This document shows, in pieces, positions 27,208 through 37,644 of a stretch of 64,000 nucleotides of DNA; the stretch's first letter is position 1; each line of letters starts with the position of its first letter. Source of the stretch: Tannerellaceae bacterium. Its GTDB lineage: Bacteria; Bacteroidota; Bacteroidia; Bacteroidales; Tannerellaceae. Made by a program: the position numbers and the translations under genes. The notes beneath the pieces were generated by a model, which did not search any database, had not been told where the DNA came from, and was given only the letters and a program-made list of their open reading frames with translations. The stretch covers positions 33,019 to 97,018 of the forward strand of contig JAIRPK010000032.1 of the NCBI GenBank assembly GCA_031257015.1, in the 5' to 3' direction.

Positions 27208-27253
27208 GGGAGAGCGCAATTGTAAAATCCGAAGAAATACCTTGCGCCCTCCC
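27208..27253. terminator. Hairpin between convergent genes
   Basis: GGGAG(A)GCGCAA (27208-27219) pairs with TTGCGC(C)CTCCC (27242-27253). T-richness is modest on both sides. It probably ends the paralogue operon and the opposing acyltransferase transcript. Confidence 0.55.
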
Positions 27254-27300
27254 ATTAAAACAAATCCGCAGAGGATTAAAATAAATATCCTAAAAAATAA

Positions 27301-28260
27301 TTATGATTTAATCGCGCCGAGCCTGATGCGAAAGCGATCGAACAATCCAGGCTTTCCTTTATATATGGAGAAATAAGGCATCTGTATCCCACCAAATTCA
27401 CGGAAAAACCGTTCAACGCCCGGAATCATCGATCCCTCAAAATCAAACACGCCGGTATAAGCCGAGACAGCCCGCACAGCCTCCCAGAGAACAAGGCTAT
27501 GCGCTCCCGAACTGCGCAAACTCGCGGAACTCCCCCCGGCAATATAATAAGCCGAACTTTTTTGCCAGACGATGAAAGCAGCGGCATGAAGATTCCCTTC
27601 GCTGTCAAAGCCGCCCCAGATGTCGCCCTGATTACGCTTTCTTGCTTCGGCGACCAAGCGCTTTAGTACAGGGAGATGCTTAGCTTTCAGATTCTGGCGA
27701 TCAAATGTTTGAGACACCATACTTATGAGTTCATCAACGTGAAGATTACGGCATACGCTTATCTTATGCTTCTCCTTCGCCTTTGATATATTTCGCCGGA
27801 TGTTAGAGTTCATGTTATTCCAAAGAAGCTCCTGATTATTGATGTCTTTCAAAATATAAGTATAACGAGTAGTTTGTTCGAAGCCCTTCCAATAAAAGGG
27901 CAGCCAGTCAGATATGTTGTAGTTGAAGTTTTGCAAGAAAGAAGAGAAGGCAGGCAGATTGACGATGAACTTTTGAGCAATGGCCTGTCGGCTGCTCAGT
28001 ATGCTCAAGTACTTTGTATCCTCAGTTTCCGGAGCGAACCATATACCCATCGTCTGCGTAAAAGGCGGCATTGAAATAATATTAGAGGCAGGCATATAAA
28101 CAGGAAAGGCTGCACGTATGCAGTCCTTTTCTTCAAAAAGCAGAACATCCCACCGTTCAGTCCTGCAAACAATATCCAACCACCAATCGCGGGAGAATAT
28201 CGGGATGTCATTTTCTTCGCGACAAAGTCGTCGGTATTTTTCTTTACTACTTAATTGCAT
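27301..28260 (-). CDS. GNAT-fold acyltransferase (BioF2/FemAB-like)
   Basis: A 319-residue cytoplasmic protein resembling the BioF2-like/FemAB group of GNAT acyltransferases, which transfer acyl or aminoacyl groups to peptidoglycan precursors, polysaccharides or small molecules. Supporting blocks are [21 protein letters not shown] (about residue 147), [61 protein letters not shown] and [20 protein letters not shown]. The start overlaps the recA stop by 14 bp, so translation is probably coupled and the two genes are co-transcribed. A role in surface glycan or lipid decoration is plausible but unproved. Confidence 0.72.
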   Translation of the reverse strand: MQLSSKEKYRRLCREENDIPIFSRDWWLDIVCRTERWDVLLFEEKDCIRAAFPVYMPASNIISMPPFTQTMGIWFAPETEDTKYLSILSSRQAIAQKFIVNLPAFSSFLQNFNYNISDWLPFYWKGFEQTTRYTYILKDINNQELLWNNMNSNIRRNISKAKEKHKISVCRNLHVDELISMVSQTFDRQNLKAKHLPVLKRLVAEARKRNQGDIWGGFDSEGNLHAAAFIVWQKSSAYYIAGGSSASLRSSGAHSLVLWEAVRAVSAYTGVFDFEGSMIPGVERFFREFGGIQMPYFSIYKGKPGLFDRFRIRLGAIKS

Positions 28261-29287
28261 TAAATATTAAGCCAGACAATTCCTCCATCAGTTCCGGGTT
28301 GTCGTTAATGCACTGTTTTGCGGCATCGCGACCCTGTCCGAGCTTGGTATCTTTATAGCTGTACCACGAGCCGCTCTTCTTGACAATGTTCAACTCAACA
28401 CCGAGGTCAACTATTTCGCCAGTGTGCGAGATCCCTTCTCCAAACATAATATCAAATTCAGCTTTGCGGAAAGGCGGAGCAACTTTATTCTTGACGACCT
28501 TAACTCGAACTTGATTCCCCTTAACCTCGTCACCGTCTTTAAGTTTCCCGATCCCGCGAATGTCTATGCGGACGGAGGCGTAGAATTTCAGAGCGTTTCC
28601 TCCGGTTGTCGTTTCAGGATTCCCATAACCTATTACACCGATTTTGTCGCGCAGCTGATTAATGAAGATGCAAGTGGTATTCGTCTTGCTAATCGTTCCG
28701 GTCAATTTACGCATAGCTTGCGACATCAACCGAGCCTGGAGACCCATTTTACTATCACCCATATCGCCCTCAAGCTCGGCCTTAGGCGTTAGAGCGGCAA
28801 CAGAATCGATCACCACTATGTCAACTGCCGAAGAACGAATAAGTGACTCTGCAATTTCCAAGGCCTGTTCGCCGGTATCAGGTTGAGATATATACAAATT
28901 GTTCACGTCCACACCAAGTTTTTCAGCATAGAAGCGATCGAAGGCATGTTCCGCATCAATGAAAGCCGCGATCCCCCCTGCCTTTTGCGCTTCAGCAATA
29001 GCATGAATGGCGAGCGTAGTTTTACCGGATGATTCCGGCCCAAAGATTTCAATTACCCTTCCACGCGGATATCCGCCCACACCAAGAGCAGCGTCGAGGG
29101 CGATCGAGCCAGTGTGAATAACTTCGATCTCTTCAACAGCAGCGTCTCCCATTTTCATGACCGAACCTTTGCCAAATGATTTCTCAATCTTATCCATTGC
29201 AGCACGCAACGCCTTTAATTTATCCGAGCCTTCAGCGGCATCCAATTTTTTTGACTCTTCCGAACTGTTTTTATCTTCTTTCTTCAT
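28247..29287 (-). CDS. recA: Recombinase RecA
   Basis: DNA strand-exchange ATPase and coprotease of the SOS response. The 346-residue protein has the Walker A motif GPESSGKT (residues 83-90), [11 protein letters not shown] (Walker B), loop L1 [22 protein letters not shown], loop L2 [27 protein letters not shown], and the usual C-terminus. The N-terminus has a short Lys/Glu-rich extension typical of Bacteroidota. No SOS-box-like repeat was recognised upstream. It lies 19 bp after the carboxynorspermidine-synthase-like gene and overlaps the acyltransferase gene by 14 bp, so it is in the middle of a three-gene operon. Confidence 0.98.
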   Translation of the reverse strand: MKKEDKNSSEESKKLDAAEGSDKLKALRAAMDKIEKSFGKGSVMKMGDAAVEEIEVIHTGSIALDAALGVGGYPRGRVIEIFGPESSGKTTLAIHAIAEAQKAGGIAAFIDAEHAFDRFYAEKLGVDVNNLYISQPDTGEQALEIAESLIRSSAVDIVVIDSVAALTPKAELEGDMGDSKMGLQARLMSQAMRKLTGTISKTNTTCIFINQLRDKIGVIGYGNPETTTGGNALKFYASVRIDIRGIGKLKDGDEVKGNQVRVKVVKNKVAPPFRKAEFDIMFGEGISHTGEIVDLGVELNIVKKSGSWYSYKDTKLGQGRDAAKQCINDNPELMEELSGLIFNAIK

Positions 29288-29306
29288 ATTATTATAAGAT
29301 GTATGA

Positions 29307-30500
29307 CTATAATTCTAGGTTTGTGTTAAATATTTCGTGCCATGGTAAGCCTTGTATATTAAGCTCCTTCATAAACGGGTCAGGATCAAACTCCTCAACA
29401 TTCCATACGCCCGGTTTTTTCCATATTCCCGTCAGGAAAAGCTTAGCGCCTATCATTGCCGGAACACCAGTGGTATAGCTTACCGCCTGTGCGCCCGTTT
29501 CACGATAAGCTTCTTCATGGCTGCAATTATTATATATATAGTAATTCAGCTCTTTTCCATCCTTAACACCCTTGATCCTGCATCCGATAGAGGTTTGTCC
29601 CGTATAGTTTTCGCCCAGCGAGCCTGGATCAGGAAGAACAGCTTTAAGGAATTGAATTGGAACAATCTCCACATTATTATACAAGACAGGATCAATACGT
29701 GCCATCCCTATGTTTTGAATTACTCTCAAGTGAGTAAGATATTCTTCGCCGAAAGTCATCCAAAAACGCGCCCTCTTTATCGTCGGAAAATTCTTAACCA
29801 AACTTTCCAGCTCTTCGTGATATAGAAGATAAGATTCACGTTCGCCTATTTCAGGATAATTAAGAGGCCGATGAACGGAAAGAGGTTCCGTTTCCTTCCA
29901 CTCTCCATTCTCAAAATATTTTCCACGCTGGGTGATCTCACGAATATTAATCTCCGGATTGAAATTAGTGGCAAAGGCTTTATGATGATTTCCTGCATTA
30001 CAATCAACAATATCAAGGTAATGTATTTCATCAAAGTATCTTTTAGCAGCATAAGCAGTATAAACACCAGTCACTCCAGGGTCAAAACCACAACCAAGAA
30101 TAGCCGTCAAACCTGCACTTTCAAACCGTTCCTTATAAGCCCATTGCCAACTGTACTGATATTTCGCCTCGTTGAGCGGTTCGTAATTAGCCGTGTCCAA
30201 ATAACTTGTACCATACTCCAGACAAGCATCCATAACAGTCAAATCCTGATAAGGCAAAGCAAGATTCACAACCAGTTCCGGCTTAAAGTCACGGAAAAGA
30301 GCAATCAGCTCGCTTACATTATCAGCATTGACTTGCGCAGTACAAAGATTTGCATGATTCATTTCCGAAGCTATTTTATCAGCTTTGCTTTTTGTCCGGC
30401 TTGCAATCATTATATCGGAGAAGATATTTTCATTCATCCCCATTTTTTTTACAGCGACAGAGCTAACTCCGCCTGCTCCTATGACTAAAACTCGTGCCAT
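29307..30500 (-). CDS. Saccharopine-dehydrogenase family protein, likely carboxynorspermidine synthase
   Basis: A 397-residue NAD(P)-dependent oxidoreductase with Rossmann motif [16 protein letters not shown] at the N-terminus, followed by [26 protein letters not shown] and [18 protein letters not shown]. This layout fits carboxynorspermidine (carboxyspermidine) dehydrogenase, the reductive-condensation step of the alternative polyamine pathway used by Bacteroidota. Saccharopine dehydrogenase proper is the main alternative. A longer frame to 30533 enters the -7 element, so the start at 30500 is chosen. A full promoter (30531-30562) precedes it, and it is the first gene of an operon with recA. 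Confidence 0.82.
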   Translation of the reverse strand: MARVLVIGAGGVSSVAVKKMGMNENIFSDIMIASRTKSKADKIASEMNHANLCTAQVNADNVSELIALFRDFKPELVVNLALPYQDLTVMDACLEYGTSYLDTANYEPLNEAKYQYSWQWAYKERFESAGLTAILGCGFDPGVTGVYTAYAAKRYFDEIHYLDIVDCNAGNHHKAFATNFNPEINIREITQRGKYFENGEWKETEPLSVHRPLNYPEIGERESYLLYHEELESLVKNFPTIKRARFWMTFGEEYLTHLRVIQNIGMARIDPVLYNNVEIVPIQFLKAVLPDPGSLGENYTGQTSIGCRIKGVKDGKELNYYIYNNCSHEEAYRETGAQAVSYTTGVPAMIGAKLFLTGIWKKPGVWNVEEFDPDPFMKELNIQGLPWHEIFNTNLEL

Positions 30501-30530
30501 TCTAAATATAAAATATTGATGATTAATACA

Positions 30531-30562
30531 CAAATATAGGTCTATTCTTTCTAAACCACAAA
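30531..30562 (-). promoter_or_regulatory. Promoter of the carboxynorspermidine synthase-recA operon
   Basis: On the minus strand TTTG (30562-30559), 20 bp, then TATATTTG (30538-30531): an ideal Bacteroidota promoter. Confidence 0.75.
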
Positions 30563-30670
30563 CCTGCCACAGCCTGAAAAAGCTTTAGCCATTAGGCAAA
30601 CCGACAATTGCCCGAACGCTTTTTTATCGGCAATTACCACCATGTATAAAAGAAGAATAAACCTGGATAA

Positions 30671-32500
30671 TTATCCTTTGATCTGTAATTTCAAAACCGT
30701 CACTGAATTAGGCGGCAATTTACATCTCAAGGCATGACCAAGATCTTGATAACTCTCAACCGGAGAAACATGAACGGCTTCCTCCTGACTGTTGGCAATG
30801 GAAGGCAAATCTTTAAACTGTATCATAGAAACACGAGAACTAACGCTCGCCCCTCTAATATCAATTTGAATTATCTCATCATGAATAGCAGTATTTACAA
30901 CTTTGATCAGAATAATGTTCCCCTTCTTATCAAATGATGCCGAGGCAAGAACAGCCGGCAGTGGAGGAAATATAATCCGGTGAAGAAGAGTATCCCTGAA
31001 ATAACATTGTAACGTATCGCAGTTATTCATCAATCGGAAAGAAAGAACATGCTCTTCATTTAAGTTCGGAATATCAGCAACGGAGAGCGTATCACAAACA
31101 AAACCCGATTTCCGGCAAACAATGCTTTTACCCTCTTCAACAGATAAAAACACCGAAGGCGTAATTTGAATCCTCGCCGATGGATTTTTCTTCATTTGCC
31201 TTAGCGATGCGGATATTTCATAATTAAATAACGAATCAATGCCATCGCTTTTGCTCAACGCCATCCCAATCAGGTCAAAACTATCATCCGCGCTTTCAAA
31301 CCCTGGTTGAGCTTCTTCAACCTGAGGCCGCAAATAAGTATTGACAGAGGAAGAAAGAAGGGCATCACCTCTATTTTTCGCAAACATCTTCAACAAATGC
31401 CATGAATGAGCAGGCAAAACAGGCGACGTCCGCCCGGTTGAATATAACAAAGGAGAAAATTTACGCGCCGAATCACCAAAAACTCCAGTAACAGGTATAA
31501 AAGCTATGCCGGAAAAAAGCCGCGGGTCGTTCTCCGCACGAATTAACAGACAAGCCTCGGCAACAGCCGCTCCTAAATCGCCAGTTCTTTCTCCGCAAGT
31601 AGCAGAAAGGCCAACGGCAAATCTGCGCTGCGTTTCCGAAATTGAATCTGAAGAGGGGAAATACCGTCCGGAGATAAAAAACTTCTCATCTGCGAAATAG
31701 TTCCTTTCCATAATCAACGGATCCGAAGCAGATATAAATTCCATATTCAAATCCTGACACAGACTGCTATAAACAGACAATTTATCTTTACTCCCCTTGT
31801 AGAGAAGAAAAGTGGGAGAGATGGAATCAATCATCGCCATTATCTCCGGACGCATACCATAGCTATTGGAAGTATTCTCCGGCAAAAGCGAAACCTTATC
31901 CAGGAAGAAAACAGACGCCTCGGCAGGAGAAAAAACCAGAGAAGCATTAGAAGCATCTCCAGTTGCTACAAACGTATGCGTATATTGCGTCCAAAGGAAA
32001 GACGGCATAACCTCAAAAGAAGCACTTAACGCCCGTCCTCCACCGGGTTCTTCCAAAGCAATACTCACTCGGCTAGGCGTCTCAGTAAAAGTTGTACGAA
32101 TAAAAAACGATAACCTGTACCTCTCGCCATTTTTCACAGATATACCACCGTAACCATTCGCCACAGCCCCTCCCCGTATTCCATAATCACCGACAGAAAC
32201 CATAAGCGAATACAAATTATCATTATCAAGAGGCCTTGAGCTACTCAGCGCTATATAAGTAGCAGCCGAAAGAGCCTCCCAGCCAGGAAGAGAATCGCCC
32301 ATGTCAAAGTCAGGATTATTTATCATCTCAACAAAGAAATTTTTGTCGTCCTCCGGCGTGATACATATCCCGTAAAGCCGCTCATTCAAGCGCATCGTCG
32401 CGCTTTCCATATCAACAGTTATAAAAGACGTAACAGGAAGTTCCGGTCGGCAACCGGAAATAAAGGCGGCGGAAATCGCTATCGGCAATAAGAATCTCAT
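30671..32500 (-). CDS. GH51-like lipoprotein lacking part of the catalytic barrel
   Basis: A 609-residue lipoprotein (lipobox ISGC, Cys17). The N-terminal part matches the start of alpha-L-arabinofuranosidase GH51 proteins: LYGICITPEDDKNFFVEMINNPDFD, then a carbohydrate-binding jelly-roll (about 70-205). Residues 300-375 match the end of the GH51 barrel (CGERTGDLGAAVAEACLLIRAEND, SWHLLKMFAKNRGDALL). Between FLLYKG (231-236) and CGER (302-305) only about 67 residues remain where active enzymes have roughly 200. The GNE acid/base motif is absent, so arabinofuranosidase activity is unlikely. It may be a binding protein. It starts 3 bp after guaA ends and is probably co-transcribed with it. Confidence 0.6.
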   Translation of the reverse strand: MRFLLPIAISAAFISGCRPELPVTSFITVDMESATMRLNERLYGICITPEDDKNFFVEMINNPDFDMGDSLPGWEALSAATYIALSSSRPLDNDNLYSLMVSVGDYGIRGGAVANGYGGISVKNGERYRLSFFIRTTFTETPSRVSIALEEPGGGRALSASFEVMPSFLWTQYTHTFVATGDASNASLVFSPAEASVFFLDKVSLLPENTSNSYGMRPEIMAMIDSISPTFLLYKGSKDKLSVYSSLCQDLNMEFISASDPLIMERNYFADEKFFISGRYFPSSDSISETQRRFAVGLSATCGERTGDLGAAVAEACLLIRAENDPRLFSGIAFIPVTGVFGDSARKFSPLLYSTGRTSPVLPAHSWHLLKMFAKNRGDALLSSSVNTYLRPQVEEAQPGFESADDSFDLIGMALSKSDGIDSLFNYEISASLRQMKKNPSARIQITPSVFLSVEEGKSIVCRKSGFVCDTLSVADIPNLNEEHVLSFRLMNNCDTLQCYFRDTLLHRIIFPPLPAVLASASFDKKGNIILIKVVNTAIHDEIIQIDIRGASVSSRVSMIQFKDLPSIANSQEEAVHVSPVESYQDLGHALRCKLPPNSVTVLKLQIKG

Positions 32501-32503
32501 TAT

Positions 32504-34021
32504 CTATTCCCACTCAATTGTGGAAGGCGGTTTAGAACTAATATCATAAACAACGCGATTCACGCCCTTCACTTTGTTAATAATCTCATTAGAAACCTTC
32601 GCAAGAAACTCATAAGGGAGATGCGCCCAGTCAGCAGTCATCGCATCAGTTGAAGTTACCGCCCTTAAAGCAACAACATGTTCGTAAGTACGCTCATCAC
32701 CCATCACCCCGACCGAACGAACCGGCAATAAAATCGCCCCCGCCTGCCAGACAGAATCATATAATCCAAACTCACGCATAAGAGAAATATAAATAAAGTC
32801 AGCCTCCTGCAATATCCTCACCTTTTCAGGCGCTATGGAACCAAGAATGCGTATTCCAAGACCAGGGCCGGGAAACGGATGCCGCTTAATCAAGCTATCC
32901 TTCATCCCTAATTCATACCCAATCCTGCGCACTTCATCCTTAAACAGCAAACGAAGCGGCTCAACCAGCTTCAGACACATTTTTTCCGGCAATCCACCGA
33001 CATTATGATGACTTTTAATAACCGTCCCGGTAATCGAAAGAGACTCAATAACATCAGGATAAATCGTCCCCTGCCCAAGCCATTTAACATCCTTCAATTT
33101 ACGCGCCTCCTCCTCAAAAACATCAATAAAACCCTTGCCGATAATCTTCCGTTTCCGTTCCGGCTCCTCAATGCCCTCCAAAGCCTCATAAAATTTAGCC
33201 CTCGCATCGACGCCAACAACATTCAGTCCAAGATCCCTGTAATCATTCATCACATCCTCAAACTCATTCTTGCGCAACAAACCATGATCAACAAAAATAC
33301 AGGTAAGATTCTCCCCGATAGCCCTGTTCAGCAACACAGCCGTCACCGACGAATCCACCCCGCCGGACAAAGCCAGAATAACCTTATCATCGCCCAGCAT
33401 CCCCTTCAATTCTGCAACCGTCGATTCAATAAAAGAAGCCGCCGTCCAATCACGTTTGCAACCGCAGATGTCAAGAAAATTACCGAGAATCCTCATTCCA
33501 CACTCCGTATGATAAACCTCCGGATGAAACTGCACCCCGTAAGTATCCTCACCATCAACCATGTACGCCGCCGCCGGAACATCATCCGTCCCCGCAATAA
33601 TGCGGAAAGACCGCGGCAGACTTGTAATCGTATCCCCATGCGACATCCACACCTGTGCACCAGGTTCAACCCCACGAAGCAAATCAACATCATCAACCGA
33701 AGAAAGACAAGCCCTCCCATATTCCCGCGAAGGCGCCGGCTGTACATTTCCACCGGAAGTATAAGCAATAAACTGTGCGCCATAACAAATCCCCAATACC
33801 GGATAACGCCCCCTCAATCCGGAAAGCTCAACAGCAAAAGCCTCCGAATCATAAACAGAATAAGGACTGCCCGAAAGGATAACCCCCTTAACGCCCGTTG
33901 CGTCCTGCGGAAATTTATTATAAGGAAGAATTTCGCAATAAGTATTTAACTCCCGTATTCTTCGCCCGATCAACTGAGTTGTTTGCGAGCCGAAATCAAG
34001 TATGATAATTTTCTCGTGCAT
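32504..34021 (-). CDS. guaA: GMP synthase (glutamine-hydrolysing)
   Basis: Cytoplasmic enzyme that amidates XMP to GMP using glutamine and ATP. The 505-residue protein has an N-terminal class-I glutamine amidotransferase domain (Cys79 in [15 protein letters not shown]), an ATP-pyrophosphatase domain with the P-loop [11 protein letters not shown], and the C-terminal dimerisation domain ending KPPSTIEWE. All catalytic motifs are present and the length is normal. A TATCTTTG -7 element lies at 34048-34055. It is the first gene of a two-gene unit with the GH51-like lipoprotein. Confidence 0.97.
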   Translation of the reverse strand: MHEKIIILDFGSQTTQLIGRRIRELNTYCEILPYNKFPQDATGVKGVILSGSPYSVYDSEAFAVELSGLRGRYPVLGICYGAQFIAYTSGGNVQPAPSREYGRACLSSVDDVDLLRGVEPGAQVWMSHGDTITSLPRSFRIIAGTDDVPAAAYMVDGEDTYGVQFHPEVYHTECGMRILGNFLDICGCKRDWTAASFIESTVAELKGMLGDDKVILALSGGVDSSVTAVLLNRAIGENLTCIFVDHGLLRKNEFEDVMNDYRDLGLNVVGVDARAKFYEALEGIEEPERKRKIIGKGFIDVFEEEARKLKDVKWLGQGTIYPDVIESLSITGTVIKSHHNVGGLPEKMCLKLVEPLRLLFKDEVRRIGYELGMKDSLIKRHPFPGPGLGIRILGSIAPEKVRILQEADFIYISLMREFGLYDSVWQAGAILLPVRSVGVMGDERTYEHVVALRAVTSTDAMTADWAHLPYEFLAKVSNEIINKVKGVNRVVYDISSKPPSTIEWE

Positions 34022-34047
34022 ATATAATTAATTTTCTTTTATATGGG

Positions 34048-34055
34048 CAAAGATA
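34048..34055 (-). promoter_or_regulatory. -7 promoter element of guaA
   Basis: TATCTTTG on the minus strand, 27 bp upstream of the start codon. No purine riboswitch-like fold was recognised. Confidence 0.5.
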
Positions 34056-34059
34056 AATA

Positions 34060-34590
34060 TAATTCGGATTCCGCAGCCGCAGCGCCGTGACGCCACAAAC
34101 AGGCCTAAAGCCCCGGCAATGAAATTCGTAGAAAAACATTCCCTAAAAAGCTAAAGATTCCGCCGATTCAGCTCAACAAAAACAAATACCGTAAAAATGC
34201 AAATACAACACTAAAACAAACATATTCCCCAAGAAGCAATATAAATTCATTTTTCACCAAAAACATTTCAATCCATAAAAAACTAAAAAATCCAAAAATC
34301 ATCCTTAAACTTATATTTCAATAATAACAAAAACATATTCAGACGATAAAACACATTTATTTCCATATAAAACCAGTTTAAAACAAAATCATAACCATGA
34401 TTAACTATAAAATTCCAAATTAACCGAGCCATCAACCAAGCTCAACCCTCCCACTGTGGAAAATTTCCACAACTATTCGAGCATCTGAAAAGCCCATCAA
34501 CTCATCCCATAATAAAACTTAAAATACTAATTTATAAACAGATTAAACGAACATGCAAACAAAAAAAACATGGCCAAAAATCCGAATTTT
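34060..34590. other. AT-rich intergenic region upstream of guaA
   Basis: About 530 bp of A-rich sequence on the far side of the guaA promoter. Apart from short runs I see no gene, RNA or repeat. It leads directly into array A5. Confidence 0.5.
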
Positions 34591-34596
34591 TGCCTT

Positions 34597-34848
34597 CCAA
34601 AACATATTTTGGGGACTCCCAAACCTGTTTTGGGAATCCCCAAACTTGCTTTGGGAATCCCCGAACCTGTTTTGGGAATCCCCGAACTCGCTTTGGGAAT
34701 CCCCAAACCTGCTTTGGGAATCCCCAAACTCGCTTTGGGAATCCCCGAACCTGCTTTGGGAATCCCCAAACTTGCTTTGGGAATCCCCGAATCTGTTTTG
34801 GGAATCCCCAAACCTGCTTTTGGAGTCCCCAAAAACTGTTCGGGAAAG
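34597..34848. repeat. Palindromic tandem array A5 (21-bp period, 12 units)
   Basis: Twelve 21-bp units in exact register (34597, 34618, 34639 through 34828) in the 1.2-kb divergent gap between guaA and the polysaccharide operon. The core CCCAAA-nnnnn-TTTGGG is a six-base inverted repeat, with AAT or AATCC joining units. CCCGAA variants occur in several units, giving G-T pairs in the stem if transcribed. Frames are open in most registers because 21 is divisible by three. No coding signal supports them. Confidence 0.92.
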
Positions 34849-35053
34849 GAAAAAAATAACTTCGGAAGACCATAAATCAGTTAAGGAATCCAATAAAAAA
34901 GTTTTGGGCCACCCAAAATAAGTTTAAAAAATCATATTTACTAAACTTCATTCCCACATTATTTTTTATTTCAATCCGTAATTAGTTTTCATATTAAAAG
35001 ATTTGGAAAACGACAAAAAAATATCTTTTCCTGGATATATTAAAGAGAAAAAC

Positions 35054-35099
35054 GCCTGGTAAATTTAAATAAAGTTGTGCTTAACCAACAAAACCAGGC
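35054..35099. other. Isolated stem-loop upstream of the polysaccharide operon
   Basis: GCCTGGT (35054-35060) pairs with ACCAGGC (35093-35099), with an inner GTT/AAC pairing. It lies between array A5 and the promoter at 35199. It could be an orphan terminator or part of a small RNA. No promoter for such an RNA is obvious. Confidence 0.35.
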
Positions 35100-35198
35100 T
35101 ATAAAAGAATCAATTTTATTACCCAAGCGTCATCAGTAACCGATTTTACAGACAATACGAGCCAGAAAAAAATATTTTTAGAAATCAGTATATCCTTC

Positions 35199-35206
35199 TA
35201 AATTTG
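35199..35206 (+). promoter_or_regulatory. -7 promoter element of the polysaccharide operon
   Basis: TAAATTTG, 18 bp before the ATG at 35225. Its terminal TTG is the start of a longer but false reading frame at 35204. Confidence 0.5.
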
Positions 35207-35224
35207 CACGATAATATTTCCAGT

Positions 35225-36553
35225 ATGAATGATATAATATCTTACTTAATTAACTTTCTTATTTCCGACCCAGGTTGCAATCATGGGACAAACATAGCCG
35301 TCAAGGTGGGCTATACCGCTGATATTTCGCAGTTTAAGGATTATGACCTGGTTATTATCCCATCCGGCTTTTTTAATTCTGAAACCTATGGAAAACCGTC
35401 GAGCATACCAAGTCTTCCGTTGGCTGAATGGGAAGGCATACCATTATTATACGGTCATTCAAAGATGGAAATCATCGGCAAAACCCTCGTTCTCCATGCC
35501 GATTTAATCGCAAGCGCATATTTTTTATTAAGCCGATACGAAGAAATCATCCGCCGCGATGCGCGAGACGAACATGGGCGATTTCCCGGAAAAGAATCCC
35601 TTGCATACCATGCCAAATTCATTCACCGTCCGGTCATTGACGAATACCGTTTGCAATTGCAGAAACTCCTGAAAGACAAACTCCCGGCAGAAGTCCTCGT
35701 TAAACCCCGGCTGAAAGCCGTCGAGCTGACTCACGATATAGATGCTCCCTATCTCTACCGAACATGGAAAGGCGTTATTCGCTCCCTCATATTCGACCGC
35801 CGCGGTATTGGCGCCACTGTTCGCTGCAAATTCGGCAAAAAGGAAAATGATCCGTATTATACCTTTCCATGGCTTTTTGAACAAGACAATCACCTTAGTT
35901 ATACATCCGAAAACGTCCATTTATTCCTGTTTTTCAAAGCCGCAAAAAAGCATCATCTCGATAAGCCCCACTATAATCCCGGCGAGCGTGACATTAAGCA
36001 TATTGCCAATATTTTTTCCAAAAATAAAAAAACAAATATCGGCCTCCATATCAGCTATGAAGCCGGAAAAAAACCATCCGTTGAAATCATAAAAAAAGAA
36101 AAGAATCGACTTGAAAAAGGCTTAAATATTTCAACATCCATTGCCCGGCACCATTTCCTCTCTTCGCGAGAACCGGAAGACATGGAACTCCTTCCCTTGT
36201 CCGGCATTTACGATGATTATACGATGGGTTATGCCGATATTTCCGGTTTCCGGCTCGGAACTGCCAATGCCGTGCGATGGATTAACCCTTCGAGCCGCCA
36301 GTTAACCAGTCTCACTCTTCATCCGTTAATAATTATGGATTGCAGTCTGGAAGAGGATTATTATATGGGATTAAATCATGATGAAGCCAAACTTTACTGC
36401 CTTGAGCTAATAAAAAACATAAAAAAAACAGGAGGAGTGATTTCCATGCTTTGGCATAATGTATCCGCAATGGAAAATACCGGCAGTTACCTCCGCAATC
36501 TTTACGTTACACTTTTATTATCTATTAAAAACGAATTAAAAATACAATCATAA
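35225..36553 (+). CDS. Polysaccharide deacetylase-like protein (DUF7033 type)
   Basis: A 442-residue protein resembling the Bacteroidota polysaccharide-deacetylase-like group with an N-terminal DUF7033-type domain. The deacetylase-like part begins at VELTHDIDAPYLYRTWKG (about residue 167), with the metal-binding Asp pair of NodB domains. It continues with NIGLHISYEAGKK, IARHHFLSSREPED, GIYDDYTMGYADISGFRLGTANA and a C-terminal GGVISMLWHN. The likely role is deacetylating a surface or extracellular glycan. The ATG at 35225 is chosen because an upstream TTG start lies in the -7 element. The stop overlaps the wecB start by one base (TAATG), so the genes are translationally coupled. Confidence 0.72.
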   Translation: MNDIISYLINFLISDPGCNHGTNIAVKVGYTADISQFKDYDLVIIPSGFFNSETYGKPSSIPSLPLAEWEGIPLLYGHSKMEIIGKTLVLHADLIASAYFLLSRYEEIIRRDARDEHGRFPGKESLAYHAKFIHRPVIDEYRLQLQKLLKDKLPAEVLVKPRLKAVELTHDIDAPYLYRTWKGVIRSLIFDRRGIGATVRCKFGKKENDPYYTFPWLFEQDNHLSYTSENVHLFLFFKAAKKHHLDKPHYNPGERDIKHIANIFSKNKKTNIGLHISYEAGKKPSVEIIKKEKNRLEKGLNISTSIARHHFLSSREPEDMELLPLSGIYDDYTMGYADISGFRLGTANAVRWINPSSRQLTSLTLHPLIIMDCSLEEDYYMGLNHDEAKLYCLELIKNIKKTGGVISMLWHNVSAMENTGSYLRNLYVTLLLSIKNELKIQS

Positions 36554-37644
36554 TGAAATTAATTTCAATTGTAGGGGCACGCCCCCAGTTTATAAAAGCC
36601 GCCATGTTCAGTCGCGCAATCCAAATACATAATACAGAAGACCGTGCAGAAACCATAAATGAACAAATCCTCCACACCGGTCAGCATTACGACAGCTGCA
36701 TGAGTGAAATATTTTTCAACGATCTCGGTATTCCCCGCCCCACATGGATGTTAGACTGCGCCGAGCGTCAACACGGTCGGATGACAGGTCGTATGTTAAT
36801 TGAAATCGAAGAAATCCTGCTGGCCGAACGCCCTGACTACCTCATCGTTTACGGAGACACAAACTCAACTTTGGCCGGGGCATTAGCCGCCTGCAAGCTT
36901 CATATTCCCATCGTCCATATCGAAGCCGGACTACGCAGTTTCAACAGAGAAATGCCCGAAGAAATCAATCGTATTTTAGTTGATCACGCATCATCCATAC
37001 TTTGTTGCCCTACATACGAATCCTTGCGTCACCTTTCTTCAGAAGGGATAACCAAAGGCGTTCATCACGTAGGCGACATTATGTACGATGCAGCCCTGTT
37101 CTTCAGCAATATTGCCGATAAAAACTCTGATGCCCTAAGCCGTTTAAACCTCAAAACAAAAACATTCCGGTTATGTACTATTCATCGAGCAGAGAACACC
37201 GATAATCCCGAACGGCTGGCAGAAATTATCGAATCCATCACAAGAATGGCCCAAGCCGACTGTCCAGTCGTTTTCCCTGTTCATCCGCGTACTGAAGGGC
37301 GTTTACGCGAATCAGGCTTAAAAGACAAGCTTGACAGTTCCAAATACGTCCGCCTTCTTCCTCCTTTAGGGTTTTTAGACATGGTGATGCTCGAAAAACA
37401 TGCCAAAACAATCATTACCGATTCTGGTGGCATACAAAAAGAAGCCTATTTCCACCGAACCCCCTGCATCACTCTCCGCGATGAAACCGAATGGACGGAA
37501 ACTGTTGCTGCCGGTTGGAACACCCTGGCCGGACATAAATCCGCCCAGATACTCTCCTGCCTTGACATTGACATGGAGAAAAAAGAAATACCCGAATACG
37601 GAACCGGTCGAACAGCCTCAGCCATTATCGACCTTCTTGTATGA
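36553..37644 (+). CDS. wecB: UDP-N-acetylglucosamine 2-epimerase (non-hydrolysing)
   Basis: Cytoplasmic epimerase that makes UDP-N-acetylmannosamine for surface polysaccharide synthesis. The 363-residue GT-B-fold protein has the family motifs GARPQFIKAA at the N-terminus, HTGQHYD, VYGDTNSTLAGALAA, HIEAGLRSFNREMPEEINR, TIHRAEN, FPVHPRT, DSGGIQKEA and the Glu-rich RDETEWTETV. No key residue is missing. It overlaps the preceding gene by one base and the following glycosyltransferase by four (ATGA), marking a tightly coupled operon. Confidence 0.93.
   Translation: MKLISIVGARPQFIKAAMFSRAIQIHNTEDRAETINEQILHTGQHYDSCMSEIFFNDLGIPRPTWMLDCAERQHGRMTGRMLIEIEEILLAERPDYLIVYGDTNSTLAGALAACKLHIPIVHIEAGLRSFNREMPEEINRILVDHASSILCCPTYESLRHLSSEGITKGVHHVGDIMYDAALFFSNIADKNSDALSRLNLKTKTFRLCTIHRAENTDNPERLAEIIESITRMAQADCPVVFPVHPRTEGRLRESGLKDKLDSSKYVRLLPPLGFLDMVMLEKHAKTIITDSGGIQKEAYFHRTPCITLRDETEWTETVAAGWNTLAGHKSAQILSCLDIDMEKKEIPEYGTGRTASAIIDLLV

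Noticed and set aside
34527..34921. Overlapping heptad-repeat reading frames in array A5, on both strands
   Set aside because: Several registers are open at once, which is expected from a 21-bp repeat lacking stop triplets and does not indicate coding.
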